Assembly (NCBI GenBank): GCA_033816765.1
Contig: CM066291.1
Coordinates: 806,001 to 870,000, forward strand
Source of the DNA: Nothopassalora personata
Taxonomy: Eukaryota > Ascomycota > Dothideomycetes > Mycosphaerellales > Mycosphaerellaceae
Reading direction: 5' to 3'
DNA length: 64,000 nucleotides
Position 1 is the first letter of the stretch, and every line of letters starts with the position of its first letter. The translations under genes and the position numbers were made by a program. Positions 35,720 through 46,649 of the stretch are shown piece after piece. The notes below the pieces were generated by a model. The model ran no database searches. It was given only the letters and a program-made list of their open reading frames with translations, and was not told where the DNA came from.

Positions 35720-36001
35720 AGTCTTGCGTGATTGGCGAGATACAGCGACGACTTTCATCTCTCTGTGCAACAGGTGAAAGGCTGGTAAGCCCAAAACATT
35801 GGAGGGTAATGTTTATGGTTGGTGGCTACATCTTGTAGATTTTATAAACGGGGCGCTGTGAAGCAATCAGTAGTCTCTTCTCGGACAACGGTAACAAAAC
35901 ATAGAGATGCTTAACGACGTGCACGCTCTACATGCACCTTTACTTGAGCTTACCTGTCAGTACCACACCACCACAGGACCACAGCGCTCTCGTCAATTCT
36001 C
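35720..36001. other. Convergent 3' region, regulator and HD oxygenase
   Basis: 282 bp between two stop codons; likely the two terminators. No specific element seen. Confidence 0.4.
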
Positions 36002-36692
36002 CTACGCGTCCAAACTCCGCGACCGTACCAACGAGCTCACAGCCGTATCTTTAAACCCCTCGAGATCCGACGTGACCATGTCCGGATCCTTCGCCAAACC
36101 ATCAAACTTCCTGACCGCCAACTTCTCGTCCAACAGCGGATCTTTCTCCGCCTTCAGAACTTCCTCCGCCGTGAACGGTCCGCCCTGAAACTTCAAGGTC
36201 GTCTTCGAAGTCTGGCTTAATCCATCGCAGTAAGCCCGATCCACGGGTGTGAGATAGCGCTTGACCATGACGTGGGCTCCGACCAACTGGCAGATTTTGT
36301 CGCTGAAGCCGAGCGTGCGGAGGTAGTGTTCGCCGACGATCTGAATGGTTAGTGAAGAGTCATCCATCTCTCGGGCGACTACGAAGGCGGGGAAGAAAAG
36401 TACCTCCCTCGTGGCTTGCCTTTCCGACGTATGTGCCGTCTTCATCGACCATGGAGTCCATGTTATCGGATGCTGGGATGAAGCGGCCGACATCGTGGAG
36501 GAGAGCGCCGAGGATTGTGTCTTCGTCGCATCCGGCTTGCTGGGCTAGGGTCGCTGCTTGGAGGGAGTGTTGGAGCTGGGAGACGTTTTCGCCTAGGTAG
36601 TCGCTGTTGCCTTGTTTTGTGATGAAGGTGAAGAGGTAGGTCACTGTCTTTCTAGCTTCTGCTTCCGTGGATGACTGTGCTTGGATGGCCAT
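36002..36692 (-). CDS. PhnZ/TmpB-type HD-domain diiron oxygenase, frame possibly broken at the splice site
   Basis: Exon 1 is 36692 to about 36404 and exon 2 is 36340-36002, giving about 207 aa if joined at the conserved point. Residues that build the mixed-valence diiron site of bacterial PhnZ are all present: His42 (QLQHSLQ), His66-Asp67 (LLHDVG), His94 (ASHE), His118 (GAHVMVKRYL) and Asp175 (RKFD). The substrate-lid pair Tyr32 and Glu35 (DYLGE) and Lys122 are also kept. PhnZ and TmpB cleave the C-P bond of hydroxylated aminoethylphosphonates. The gene is divergent from a PhyH-type oxygenase (37100), as expected for a two-step pathway. Oddity: with the only GT donor (36403) and the clear CTAAC...CAG acceptor (36341), the frame is off; a GAGG duplication at the donor explains this. 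MIOX is excluded by size and motifs. Confidence 0.85.
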
Positions 36693-37099
36693 GGTGACTG
36701 TCGTTCCCGAGTACTGAAATGTTGATGGTCATGACAGGCTTGTGCGTGGCGTCAGTGCGGTGGTACATCCAAGACGACAAGTCAAGAGACGATAGAGTTC
36801 AAGTCTCTCAAATCCTCGACGATCTCAGCAGCCCGGCCATTCTGATGTCGCGGAGAGAATGCCGCACGTCGTGCAGTCACAACTCGATATCAAGTTCCCA
36901 GCATTTGTAACATCGGTCTTCTTCCCGACCACGACCCAGTCGATCACTTCTCCAGAAATCGACAACCCTCGGAGAAGTACCCGGGTCCTCCAGGTTGAGT
37001 AGTGAGGGCAGGGAATAAAAGTGGTTGGTATGCACACCATCCAAGACATGGACAGCGAGTGCAGTGCAGTGCAGTGCAGCAACCTCCAGGACGACCACA
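36693..37099. promoter_or_regulatory. Shared promoter of the PhnZ-like/PhnY-like pair
   Basis: 407 bp between divergent start codons. It contains four copies of AGTGC in tandem at 37058-37077, 20 bases before the oxygenase start, probably within its 5' leader. Confidence 0.55.
37058..37080 (+). repeat. (AGTGC)4 microsatellite
   Basis: Four perfect AGTGC units followed by AGC, in the leader of the PhyH-type oxygenase gene. Confidence 0.9.
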
Positions 37100-37999
37100 A
37101 TGTCCCACCTCACCCTGACCCCCTCGCAAATATCCCACTTCGACACCCAAGGCTACCTCATCCTCCGCCGCCACGAACACAACCTCGTCAACCCCTCCCA
37201 ACTCCAACAATGGACGCGCGAAGTCCGCTCCCTCCCCCGCGAGCACGGAAAATGGATGCCCTACGACGAAGTGACAGCCACCGGCGAACGCCAACTCATG
37301 CGCATCGAGAATTTCGTCGACTACCACCCCAACTTCTCCTCCCTTCTCCACGGCGAAGCCCTCGCCGCAATCTTGAAGCAACTCACCCGCCACGACATGC
37401 TCCTCTTCAAAGACAAGATAAACTACAAGCTCCCCGGAGGAAACGGCTTCCGCCCCCACCTCGACGCCCCAGCCTACGACCACATCGGCTCTTCCAAACT
37501 CGAACACACCACCGCCAACCTCGCCGTCGACGCCGCAACGCTGGCGAACGGATGTGTACAAGTGGTCCCCGGCTCGCACCGCATGTGCGTATCCCTCTCG
37601 CAGGGCGGCGCAATCTCCTCCGACTGGGAAGAATCCCACACCTGGGTCCCTGTAGAGCTGGAAGCAGGAGACTTACTAATTTTCGGGTCGCACTTGGCGC
37701 ATAGATCAGCCAGGAATGGGACGAAGGAGGCGAGGGCGAGTGTGTATGCGACGTATTATCGGAAGGAGGACGGAGAGGGGTTGAGGGAGAGGTATTATGA
37801 GGATCGACGGGAGAATTTTCCGCCGGATCACGGTGAGTTCTTTTCTCTTTTTTGCCCCGTCGATGCTCTCGTGGGGCGGTTCGGCTGACGGTGCTGGTTT
37901 CTCTTAGAGAGGGTTCCTGGGAAAGATTATGGTGCTGGCGTGGCGCGGTATGCGTTTGCTGCGCCGTTTACGAAGATTGAGGAGGCGAAGGTGGTGTAG
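37100..37999 (+). CDS. PhyH-family Fe(II)/2-oxoglutarate oxygenase, PhnY-like
   Basis: Exons 37100-37832 and 37908-37999, with a 75-nt intron, give 274 aa, matching bacterial PhnY-type 2-aminoethylphosphonate hydroxylases. The start LTPSQISHFDTQGYLILRR is the usual PhyH opening. The facial triad is His120 and Asp122 (RPHLDAP) with distal His201 (AHRSARN); a conserved Arg for 2-oxoglutarate follows near 210. VVPGSHRM is the typical loop before the distal His. PhyH enzymes hydroxylate many substrates (phytanoyl-CoA, secondary metabolites); the phosphonate role is inferred from its divergent PhnZ-like partner. The ATG at 37100 is preferred over 37025 because homology begins there. Confidence 0.92.
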
Positions 38000-38600
38000 C
38001 TAGTCTGGGGCGGCGAAGTCTCGGCTCGTGATACAGTGCTGCTGCAATTTCGTGTCACTTCCTTGTCTCAAGAACCAACATTGCTCGCCATACCATATCC
38101 CGTCCCAGACTTCGAGTAGATGTGTGGAAAATTGCCTGAACAGAAGAGGTCCGGGTATCAAACTCCTCTTCACTTCACTTCTCGCTATCTCGCAAGAATA
38201 GATGTTGGATATCGTAACGCCATCTTATCGTCCAGCGAACAAACCACCACATACCCCCTCAGACACAAAGCCGCCAGTAGTTATATCCATAAGCATTGCC
38301 TTAGAAGAATAAGAATAAATCGATCGCAACAATCACAAAGCTCTGCTCTTGCTCATTGCCATTCCCTGTGCGCCAGCACTTCAAAGCAACCCGTTTCTCC
38401 AGCTTCGCAAAGCCAACTCAGTCATTTCGCCGTGTTCCGTCGTTCGCCATGAGCTCCATAGTCGTCGTAAAGCCAGCGTAACCAAGATTCCAAGAAGAAG
38501 GGGACATGTCGCTCCCAAGCGGCTGCAAGCAATCCATCCAATACTGCCTTTTGGGGGTATCTCAACTCGCGAATTGCAGCATCGTGTTCGGTCTGCAGCT
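38000..38600. other. Convergent intergenic region, oxygenase and Bem1
   Basis: About 0.6 kb between two stop codons. No gene or repeat recognised. Confidence 0.4.
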
Positions 38601-40567
38601 TCAAGCGTTCGCCGCTCGCACCGCCAGCGTCAGTTTCTCATTCCGTTCGACCGCGATATCGAGGTCTTCGTCGCCTTCGAGGCGGTAGTACTCTCCGTCT
38701 TTCTCATCTCGATACTCTATATCGAGGGCTTCATCATTTTGATCTTGTCCATTGTATTCCAGTCTCCTCCGTTCCACAATCTTTCGGTATAGCTCATCGT
38801 GCGTGAATTGTCCTCGTGGTGGCATACGGATGACCACACATGTGTCTCGATCAAACCACGCCTTGACCTTGACTGGCTGGGCGTTGGCCGCCGGTGGCTG
38901 CCGTTGAGCAGGCATCCCGGCTGCATTAGGTGGTGGTTGCGATGTGAAGCTTGCGCTAGCCTGCGATGGCTGTGGCCGGTGCCCATGTTGCCCATTCGAG
39001 CTCTGCGACTGAGTGTACTGATGTGACGGCGCAGACTGATACGATCCTTGCGATGAAGGTGGCGGTGGATGTCCGCGTGGCTGTCCGGGCTGCTGGAGAG
39101 GCGTAGTGTTGGGAGAGTTTTGCGATGCTGCCGAGTGCCTATCCTTAGCTACCATTGGTTTCGCGTGCTCGTTCAGATCCACAGCGCTTTGATCGACTTC
39201 ATAGTCACCCTCGCGCGGCGCGAAGAAGTTCCTGACAAGTGACGAAGTGACGATATGCTGTGGTAACCTCAACAAATCCCGCAGGTACTCGTCCAGGTTC
39301 GCCCTTCGTCCCTCGCTGATGTTGTCAGTAACAAACTTCACGGGCCCAGGCATATATGGCAGTATCCGCTGCTTGCCGGGCACTTGTCCAGCCTCTTCCG
39401 GGAATGTATTTATCAGGTTAATCTGCAGCTCGTAAAAGTCCTCGTAGATGCGGGATAGATCCCAGTGTGTTCCATTGGTAAGCCGGCACTCGACCACGAA
39501 ATGGAACTTCTCATCGGCAAAGATATAACGCGGCACAGACGCTCGCACTGGCGCGAAGAGGTTCTGCTGCTGCTGTGTCTGGTATGAGTTGCTTGCTCCT
39601 CGTGGGTGGCCCATCCCGTTGTGCTGTCCGTTCTGCAAGCTCATGCGGTCCATCCCTTGTGTCATGCTGCCCACGGTAGTCCCCGAAACAGTGCCTAGTG
39701 GTATGCTTGTGTTTTTGTATTCAGCGGCCATCTTCTTCCACTCTTCGACTCGTGGTATGCCAGCTTTCTGCACCGCGTCTACCGGATCTTCCACCGCCTT
39801 GCCCGTTGTCATGTCCCGTATCTCAATGAACGACACGGGTATCAGACCAGGTCCACCAAGTCGCGTGATCGGCTTCGCAACGAACCATTCTGGATTCGAC
39901 TGCGCAATGACTATGATGGCCTCGCCCTCTTTCGCATCCAGCTCGTCCGGCCGCTCGGCGTGAAAGTCGAAGCAGACAATACCATAAATGCCTCCCGGCG
40001 CCCTGCTGATGGACGCCGTCGGTCTGTGGGTAGGGCCGGGCCTCATGGGCACAGTAGTCGAACCGCTCGTGCGCGGCGCAGATGTAGCGTTCGGCGGTGT
40101 CGATCTCTCGGCGTACCCGCTGTCGTGCGTCGTGCTTGTTATCGATCTGCTCGAGTCCCCGCTGTCGCGCACCGTCTTGCCCACGTTCTCGAAGTACTTG
40201 ACGGGCACCAGTCCGCGCTCATTCCGCAAGGGATTGCAGGCTTCGTACCAATCCGGGTCGTTTTCGCGCGCTACCACGTGGAGGAAGTCGCCGGCTGAGA
40301 AGGAGAGGTACATGTCGGAGTCGGCGGGCGCGACATAGTCGTATATCGCTTTGATGACCTGTTGAGTGCGACCATCGTGTAAGCAGCGGTGTCACCTCCG
40401 GCCTGCGGGCCGAGGCATTCTCGCGTGATTGCATGCATACATACCTTCTTTGGGGGCTCAATGGCAACGGCGTCCTTTTGCGGTATCGACACTTGGACGG
40501 GCTTGGCGGAGTCGTGCTTGTCGCTCTTGATGGAGCGGCGGAACTTGGAGAGGGTCAGCTTGTTCAT
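38601..40567 (-). CDS. bemA: Polarity scaffold Bem1
   Basis: Exons 40567-40445 and 40358-38601 give 626 aa. In order: a basic N terminus; SH3-1 (about 42-98, IKAIYDYVAPADSD...LVPVKYFE); SH3-2 (about 163-225, IYGIVCFDFHAERPDELDA); a PX domain (about 314-423, ASVPRYIFADEKFHFVVECR); a Q/P-rich linker; and a C-terminal PB1 domain (about 538-625). This exact order defines Bem1/BemA, which holds Cdc42, its exchange factor Cdc24 (through PB1) and PAK kinases at growth sites, and in filamentous fungi also links to NADPH oxidase. The 86-nt intron falls inside SH3-1. The start at 40567 (MNKLTLSKFRRSIKSDK) is the most likely, though an upstream exon cannot be ruled out. Confidence 0.94.
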
Positions 40568-42324
40568 CCTGCTACCAGACGTTTCCCACGTTGTGCTTGT
40601 GCTGCGGGACGCGCACGCTGCCACGGACCTTCATGATGACTGTGGGAGCGCCGGGCTGTGCGGCCTCGTTGTCCTGATTATTATGCTGTCCGCACGTGGC
40701 GACGTGGCTTGCCCACACTACAATGAAACTCGCCGGCGGTGGCGTTGAATCCACGTGCGAAAGACGAAGCGAGCGAGGCCGCGTGAAAGAAGAGGTGTGT
40801 GCCTGTGTAGCGTAGTGTAGATGCTACAGTGCTGGAGCTGGAGGCTGCGCCTTGTCGGCCAGGGATCGTCGGCGGCGGGCGTGCGAGTCGGTGGCTGCAC
40901 CTGGTCGAGGTGCGAGAGGAACTTGGGAAGTGGCTATCGCGTCGCACGTGCTCCTAACGTGTTCTCGTCGTGATATCGTCGTGGCTGCACCATGCACTTT
41001 GCGACGTGAAAGCTGCGTGGTCGGTCGCGCTGCAACGTTTCCCGATGCACACAATGTCGCTGCCCGCAGATCTGGATACCCCGTGGGAAAACGAAACAGT
41101 GAAAACGCTTTGGCGGATTGAGGCTGTGGCCGATGCCGAGCCACAGCACCATGTCCTGGTACGATCGTCCGACTCTTGCTTTGATCGCAAACTGCCGCCC
41201 AACGCCGACGAAGGCACGCAAGGTACAGTATTCTCAGCGCAAGGTATTCACGCTGCTGAACGAACGTCAAGGTGCAGCGTGGTTGGCAGCGGATTCTGCA
41301 ACAGCACCAGAAGCCAAAAATAGACGAGTAAAGTAGAACTACAGCGGTCCGTGAACCATGAGTAGGAAGAGGAAAAGAAAGAAAAGAAAAAGTCTACCGC
41401 CCAGCAGTAGTCACGCAAAGCACTACGAACACACCCGAATTGCTCCCGCAGCTGGACTCGACATGCACGGCTGCAGGCAGAATGATGCCGAGTGGGGAAC
41501 CAACGACAAACAAGCAAGCGGTCGCATGAGGCTGCATGATCGTGAGCAACAACTCGTCCACTCACCTCCGAGCAATTATAGGCGAGCCTGGCCGTCGTAG
41601 GTGGTCAGCCTTTCTCGTATATGTTACACCCATCCAGGCCGTTCCTGACTACGCCTCGATATATTTCAAACCCTGTACAGTATGTGCACTAGGACGGTGG
41701 ATTCTTTCTCCACTTCTCGCGAGGCCTATCGAGACGAAGCCGTCGCGTTATAAGTGGTCACAATATCGCTTAGATTCGCCACGGGCTTTGGCCGGATCAG
41801 ACCCACTTTAGATGTTGACAACAGCCCCGCTACTGTGCGGTCTCCGAATGCATCGCTTAGCCGTTGTCATTGATGAGGGCCGACCCACAGTGTTGTCGTT
41901 CCATCATGTCGAATCTGCAGAAACGCTGGGATCATGCACATGGACGACCCAGCGCCGTGTTTCACGCTCGTCAGGCACAAAAGCTCCGAATGGTCATACA
42001 GCCACGTCCCTGATGATCCCCTGCGAACTCTTTGCAACAAGCACGTGTGTCCGGACTTCCGTACCTTACATGCTACAATCGTTCATTGAGTGACACGTCA
42101 CAAGCTGCAGCAACAGTTCCTGAACAAAGCGCCACGAGGTGATTAGAACTGATTATTACACAATCCGATTGTGACCAATGCGATCTTTTGACATGATGAG
42201 TCACTCGCGAGCGTGTGATGTGTAACATTCGTGTGACAACTTCTCCTGGTTCTGAGATTGGCAATGTCAGAGCTCACGTCATTGAAAGCGCAATTGCGTA
42301 GACGTACAGCTGTGTAGGTAAGCG
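40568..42324. other. Gene-free 1.75 kb upstream of Bem1
   Basis: Should contain the Bem1 promoter and a long 5' UTR. A purine-rich tract lies near 41360-41395. Short open frames here show no family features. Confidence 0.4.
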
Positions 42325-42420
42325 ATGCAGACCATCATTCCCCCAGTATACCATCCCAGTGAGATCCTCCTTGATATCTTCCATAAGCTCCACGCTACAG
42401 TAGATGCCTCGCCGCGCTAA
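42325..42420 (+). pseudogene. F-box-like N-terminal stub
   Basis: A 31-codon frame encodes PPVYHPSEILLDIFHKL, which matches the start of an F-box (LPxEILxxIFxxL). It stops soon afterwards and nothing further of an F-box protein follows. It may be a relic or a chance match. Confidence 0.25.
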
Positions 42421-42661
42421 CGCCACTCAATGGACGATGATACAGTGCAATCCCGCCGCCGTCCACTCCCGAAAATTACGCTCCGAACGCAACAAGGTGA
42501 GGAAAGAATGCCGAAAGATGCGCTCCTCAAGGCTCGGTCCCAAGTCTGCCGCCCCGACTCTCCTTCTTCACACCACTCCACGCCCCGTGAGGTAAGGTCA
42601 GTGTCTGCTTGCAGGCATAGGGGATTCTCGTAGCTAGGGAACAAAGACACGGGCAGGCCGT

Positions 42662-44289
42662 CTATATCTGGCCTTTGATGTCCACTCTCCCGAAAGCCGC
42701 TTGTTTTGCTTGTTCGAAGACATGCCCGGCTTTGCCAGTCAATACTCGAATATCGCCATCGCCCTTATCTTCGAAGAGACCATCACCGCTGTAACGTTGA
42801 ATGAACTCAAGGCATTTGCGTTGGTTATGCGCCGGAATGTCGTCCTCGTTGGCGGGCGTTTCGTCATCGTGATTGTCAAAGGCAAGCTCTCTGACAAGAA
42901 AGGTGCTGCGTACATCGGGTTTGAATCTAGTGTAGCGTAAGCATGAGTCTCAAATACAATCTAATGCGGAATAACTTACGCTCTGCACATGACCGCGAGT
43001 GCCGCCAGCCGTTCCCGATCGACGAACATGTCCATGAGATACGGGAACATGGCCATGTCTTGACTGTCCCGGTAGAGCTGGAAGAATTTGTGGTAGTTGC
43101 CTGATGCTAGTGCTGCACGCACCTGCAATGCCAGCCGCACGTATCGGCCTTGTTTGTCTGCTGTGGTTAGATCCGCCAACATGTTACTCATGTCGGTCCG
43201 GTTGCGCGTGTAAATCAAGTACAGAATGCGATAAGCTGTGAACTCATCTTCTTTCCCTCCGCTGGTGCCGTTGTCACCCAACTTCGACTTATACAATGCA
43301 CGAAGCTGCGTCTGACACTGATTGTACTCACCCAAATCCTTCACCTGTAACGCGATCCGGGCGTGCGTTTCATAGACCCTGATAGTAAAAGGCGTCTTGA
43401 TGCGCTGAACTGTGATGTCTTGTCGTAGCGACTTCATCTGGTCACACAGCCAATTGTAGTTATGATCGCTCTTCCACTTGCCGACCAGATGATCAAGAGC
43501 CTTCTTAAGGACATGAAGCGGCCGTACGGTGCTTGGGTTAGGCGGAGCAGTCAGTCTGAAATAGTTCTTCTCGATGACCTCGCAAGTTCCCACAATTGGC
43601 CCAGTGTTGGCGTCAAGCGAGGGAGAGTCATCACGGGACGAGATATATGGAGATGCATCAGGTGATACGTCGCCGAAACGCTGTCGCCGGGCCGCGAGGG
43701 CAGCATCGCTATTATCAAACCAGTTCGGCTGGGCTTTGTTCTTCTGCTTCTTCTCCTGATTCTTGCTCTTGCCAGTGATACGCTCGGCTAGGCTTTTAGT
43801 ATGGGTCTTCTTCCATGGTGGAGTCACGGCCTGTCCATTCGAGTCGGCGACTTCCTGATCTGGCGACTTCCTCTTCTTGTTGTTTGTGGCTGGCTCCGGT
43901 GCCCAGATTGCAGGCGGCTGTGCACAGGTGGGATTCATGTTAGCTAGAGGTAAGTATGGCATGGGAGCCGCCATAGTTGCTGCTTGTCGCCGCTCTTGCA
44001 ACACGAATTCGTGTGGCAAGGGGTACGTCGACCAATCTCTTATGTTGGTCTCGCCATCCGCAGTCGCCTGGTTGACGATGGAGGACAGCTTGGCGCGGAT
44101 GTCCTTATCGGTGATACCCACAAACAAGGGCGTGTCCTTTTGTCTATTGAACTCGAAGAAGGCACGTTGCACGTAATCGACGACGGCAGAGGAGAAGTTG
44201 GTGGTTGCTTTGGGCGTCGCTGTCGGGGGCGGGTCTTTGGCGAGTGTCCGCCTCGCCGCGACCGGCGTGAAGGCGGGCTGCGCTGTCAT
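42662..44289 (-). CDS. THP3: SAC3/GANP-domain protein THP3/LENG8 homologue
   Basis: Exons 44289-42980 and 42926-42662 give 524 aa. The 53-nt intron was recognised because the first frame stops right after a GTAAGT donor (42979) and the C terminus RSTFLVRELAFDNHDD...RVLTGKAG continues after the CACTAG acceptor. The SAC3/GANP-type PCI region (about 230-510) has VGTCEVIEKNYFRLTAPPNP, then STVRPLHVLKKAL, YETHARIALQVKDLGEYNQC and TAYRILYLIYTRN. The N terminus is disordered, with lysine-rich nuclear-targeting stretches. THP3 works with Csn12 in transcription elongation and mRNA maturation in yeast; LENG8 is the human counterpart. Confidence 0.9.
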
Positions 44290-44807
44290 CGTTGGCAGCG
44301 TCTCCGGATTCTTGCGACGGCAGATGTCGAGTGCCTCTCGTAAGTGCTCGAGATCGCTTGCGCGCCGGCGGGGTGATGTATTATGAGAGGGAGAGTGTGT
44401 AGGAGGGTAGAGGCGGTGTTAGACGTCTTTATTATGTGGCGGCGGCGGTGTGGTCAAAATGTTACGCTGCCTTGTGTGTCATGCAGGGGGGAAAGCGGTC
44501 GGGGAGGAGGAGGAGGAGGATCAAGGTGATCTACAGAAAGTGCGGTCACGTGTGACGCTAGAACTCACCCATAGCAGTTCGACGCTTGCCTCGATAATGA
44601 CTGTTCACACCAGGCTGCCGTTCACTGGTGCTTACGATCGACTCAAGGGCAGGCTATCGAGTTCCGCGGATACCAAGGCTTCACGTGGAAATATACAATC
44701 TTGCTTGTGAGTGAGCACCTGGTCACACAGCAATCCAGGGCGACACGAACCGCATTACCAAAACCCGGACTGTATCTCGCACAACTACATCAGCTCCATG
44801 TCTGCGA
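44290..44807. promoter_or_regulatory. Divergent promoter of THP3-like gene and VPS36
   Basis: 518 bp between divergent starts. A GGAGGA tract lies near 44500-44520; otherwise nothing specific. Confidence 0.4.
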
Positions 44808-46649
44808 ATGTTCCTTCGCCAGCTTGACTTGACGACCGCGCTTCGTCCTTCATTGTACGATGATGAGACGTTGCTCTTCGTTCAAGATGGCGTTGGTCTA
44901 TACGAGGGCGAAGGCAAGATCGCGAACTACCAAAATGGCCACGCCTACCTGACCTCGCACCGTGCTTGCTATATCGACAATGTCGAGCCTCGGAAGTACT
45001 CCGTGGCTGTCGACCTCCGGGAGATAGACCGAATCGAGTTCTATCGTGGATTCATGAAATCTTCCCCAAAGGTCACACTCTTTCCCAAAGCAGTGAAGAA
45101 GACATTACAGGGCATCAGGAGTCCAGTACCAAAGTACGCTAATCCTAGCGATGCTCTGGTGAGCCGCACCTCTGCGTCTCCACGACGAGTCTCGCAATCG
45201 CCTGCACCGCCACGGGACATCAATGCCACCTGGGTCTGCCCGATATGCGGCCTATCGAACAAAGTGCCGGCCAACTTCGATCCATCGACTGCAAATCAGC
45301 ATACCATTCTACAACCTTGCCAAGCTTGTGGTGTCAAGCCTCCATTGGTGCTATTGACGAAAGCTGCCATTGCCGCAATGTCCAACCGTGCCGGCGTTAG
45401 TTCTCTGCCCGCCACACCAACATCACCACGCGGTTCTATGGGCAGCTCCCATCCTGGGGCAGGGCATGATTCTATGTCTGTATCTACAGTTGCTGGTCGG
45501 TGTCCTCGATGCACGTTCCAGAATCATCCCTCCCTTACATCATGCGAAGTTTGTGGTGCCTCTCTCAAAGGTGCCACGGATCAACGCCTGCAGCACTTTG
45601 CGGACGATTCAGATAGGAGCAGTTCCCCCGGGCCTACTGTCAACATCTCGACCATCGCTGGAGATGAGACAATCGAAACAATCAAGTTCTCCTTTCGAGC
45701 GGGTGGCGAGAAGACATTCCATGAAAGACTGCAGAACGCTCTCGTCCAGCGCAAGTGGCTGCTGCAGAGTGCGCCGCCAGTACCGCAATCTTCAGAGACT
45801 CCGCCAAACGGAAATGGCTACCACCTAGCATCCAATGGCAGTCCTCTGGCAAAGGCAACTCCACATCGTGTGGTCGGCATCGCTGGTCTCGAGCAGAGAG
45901 GTGCTCTACTACGTCAAAACAATCAGACTGTCATAGGGTCAGCCTTCGAGGACCTGGAAGCATTGATGACCTCGGCCAAAGAAGTGATCGAGATGGCAGA
46001 ACAGTTTGCGAAGCGAAGCAACGGCAGCACAGATGGTGACACGGACGCCAGGCGAATTTTATCAGACTCTGCATCAGCCCTTGGTCTTATGACAACAAAA
46101 GACATGCTTGGTTCTGGATCGTCAGCAGAGCAGCTCTACATTACTGAACTGTCTCGAGATCTCGCCGAATTCCTCACAGATGATCGCAAAGGCGTTCTCA
46201 GGAAAGAAGGCGGTATCATATCGCTCGTGGACCTGTGGCAGGTTTTCAACCGCACACGTAACGGCATTGAGCTGATCTCGCCGCTTGACTTCCAGAAAGC
46301 GGCAGAGCAGTGGGATAATCTTCACCTACCGGTCCGCTTGCGTCACTTCAAGAGTGGCCTTCGAGTTGTGCAAGAAAGGAGTCGCACCGACGAGAAGACT
46401 ATCGCCAGCTTGTTGAGCTGGCTTCGCGAGCCTCAATATGCATTTCCGCCAGTCGAGAGTGACTCCGCCAGTCAAGCATATGGCCGTGGAGTTACTGCAC
46501 AGGAGACCGCAGAGCGCTTTGGGTGGAGCATCGGCGTTGCTACAGAAGAATTAGAGATGGCTGAAGAGACTGGCGCTGTTTGCCGAGATCAATGCCTCGA
46601 TGGTATGCGGTTCTGGGAGAATCATCTACGATTGGAAGTAGGTACCTGA
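44808..46649 (+). CDS. VPS36: ESCRT-II subunit VPS36
   Basis: 613 aa, intronless. An N-terminal GLUE domain (about 1-105, with LLFVQDGVGLYEGEGKI and the RDRIEFYRG-like block IDRIEFYRGF) is interrupted, as in yeast Vps36, by Npl4-type zinc fingers: one atypical pair CPIC...CQAC (about 145-175) and a classical CPRC...CEVC (about 230-248). The EAP30 winged-helix region occupies about 400-610. VPS36 binds PI3P and ubiquitinated cargo and recruits ESCRT-II to endosomes for multivesicular-body sorting. A short linker rich in Ser/Pro joins the fingers. Start 44808 is the first ATG matching the GLUE start. Confidence 0.95.
   Translation: MFLRQLDLTTALRPSLYDDETLLFVQDGVGLYEGEGKIANYQNGHAYLTSHRACYIDNVEPRKYSVAVDLREIDRIEFYRGFMKSSPKVTLFPKAVKKTLQGIRSPVPKYANPSDALVSRTSASPRRVSQSPAPPRDINATWVCPICGLSNKVPANFDPSTANQHTILQPCQACGVKPPLVLLTKAAIAAMSNRAGVSSLPATPTSPRGSMGSSHPGAGHDSMSVSTVAGRCPRCTFQNHPSLTSCEVCGASLKGATDQRLQHFADDSDRSSSPGPTVNISTIAGDETIETIKFSFRAGGEKTFHERLQNALVQRKWLLQSAPPVPQSSETPPNGNGYHLASNGSPLAKATPHRVVGIAGLEQRGALLRQNNQTVIGSAFEDLEALMTSAKEVIEMAEQFAKRSNGSTDGDTDARRILSDSASALGLMTTKDMLGSGSSAEQLYITELSRDLAEFLTDDRKGVLRKEGGIISLVDLWQVFNRTRNGIELISPLDFQKAAEQWDNLHLPVRLRHFKSGLRVVQERSRTDEKTIASLLSWLREPQYAFPPVESDSASQAYGRGVTAQETAERFGWSIGVATEELEMAEETGAVCRDQCLDGMRFWENHLRLEVGT

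Noticed and set aside
36944..37639. 231-codon open frame antisense to the PhyH-type gene
   Set aside because: Valine/glycine-rich mirror of a codon-biased real gene; the plus-strand frame has a complete oxygenase fold.
42701..42940. 79-codon plus-strand open frame
   Set aside because: Antisense to the second exon of the THP3/LENG8 gene, which encodes the conserved C terminus.
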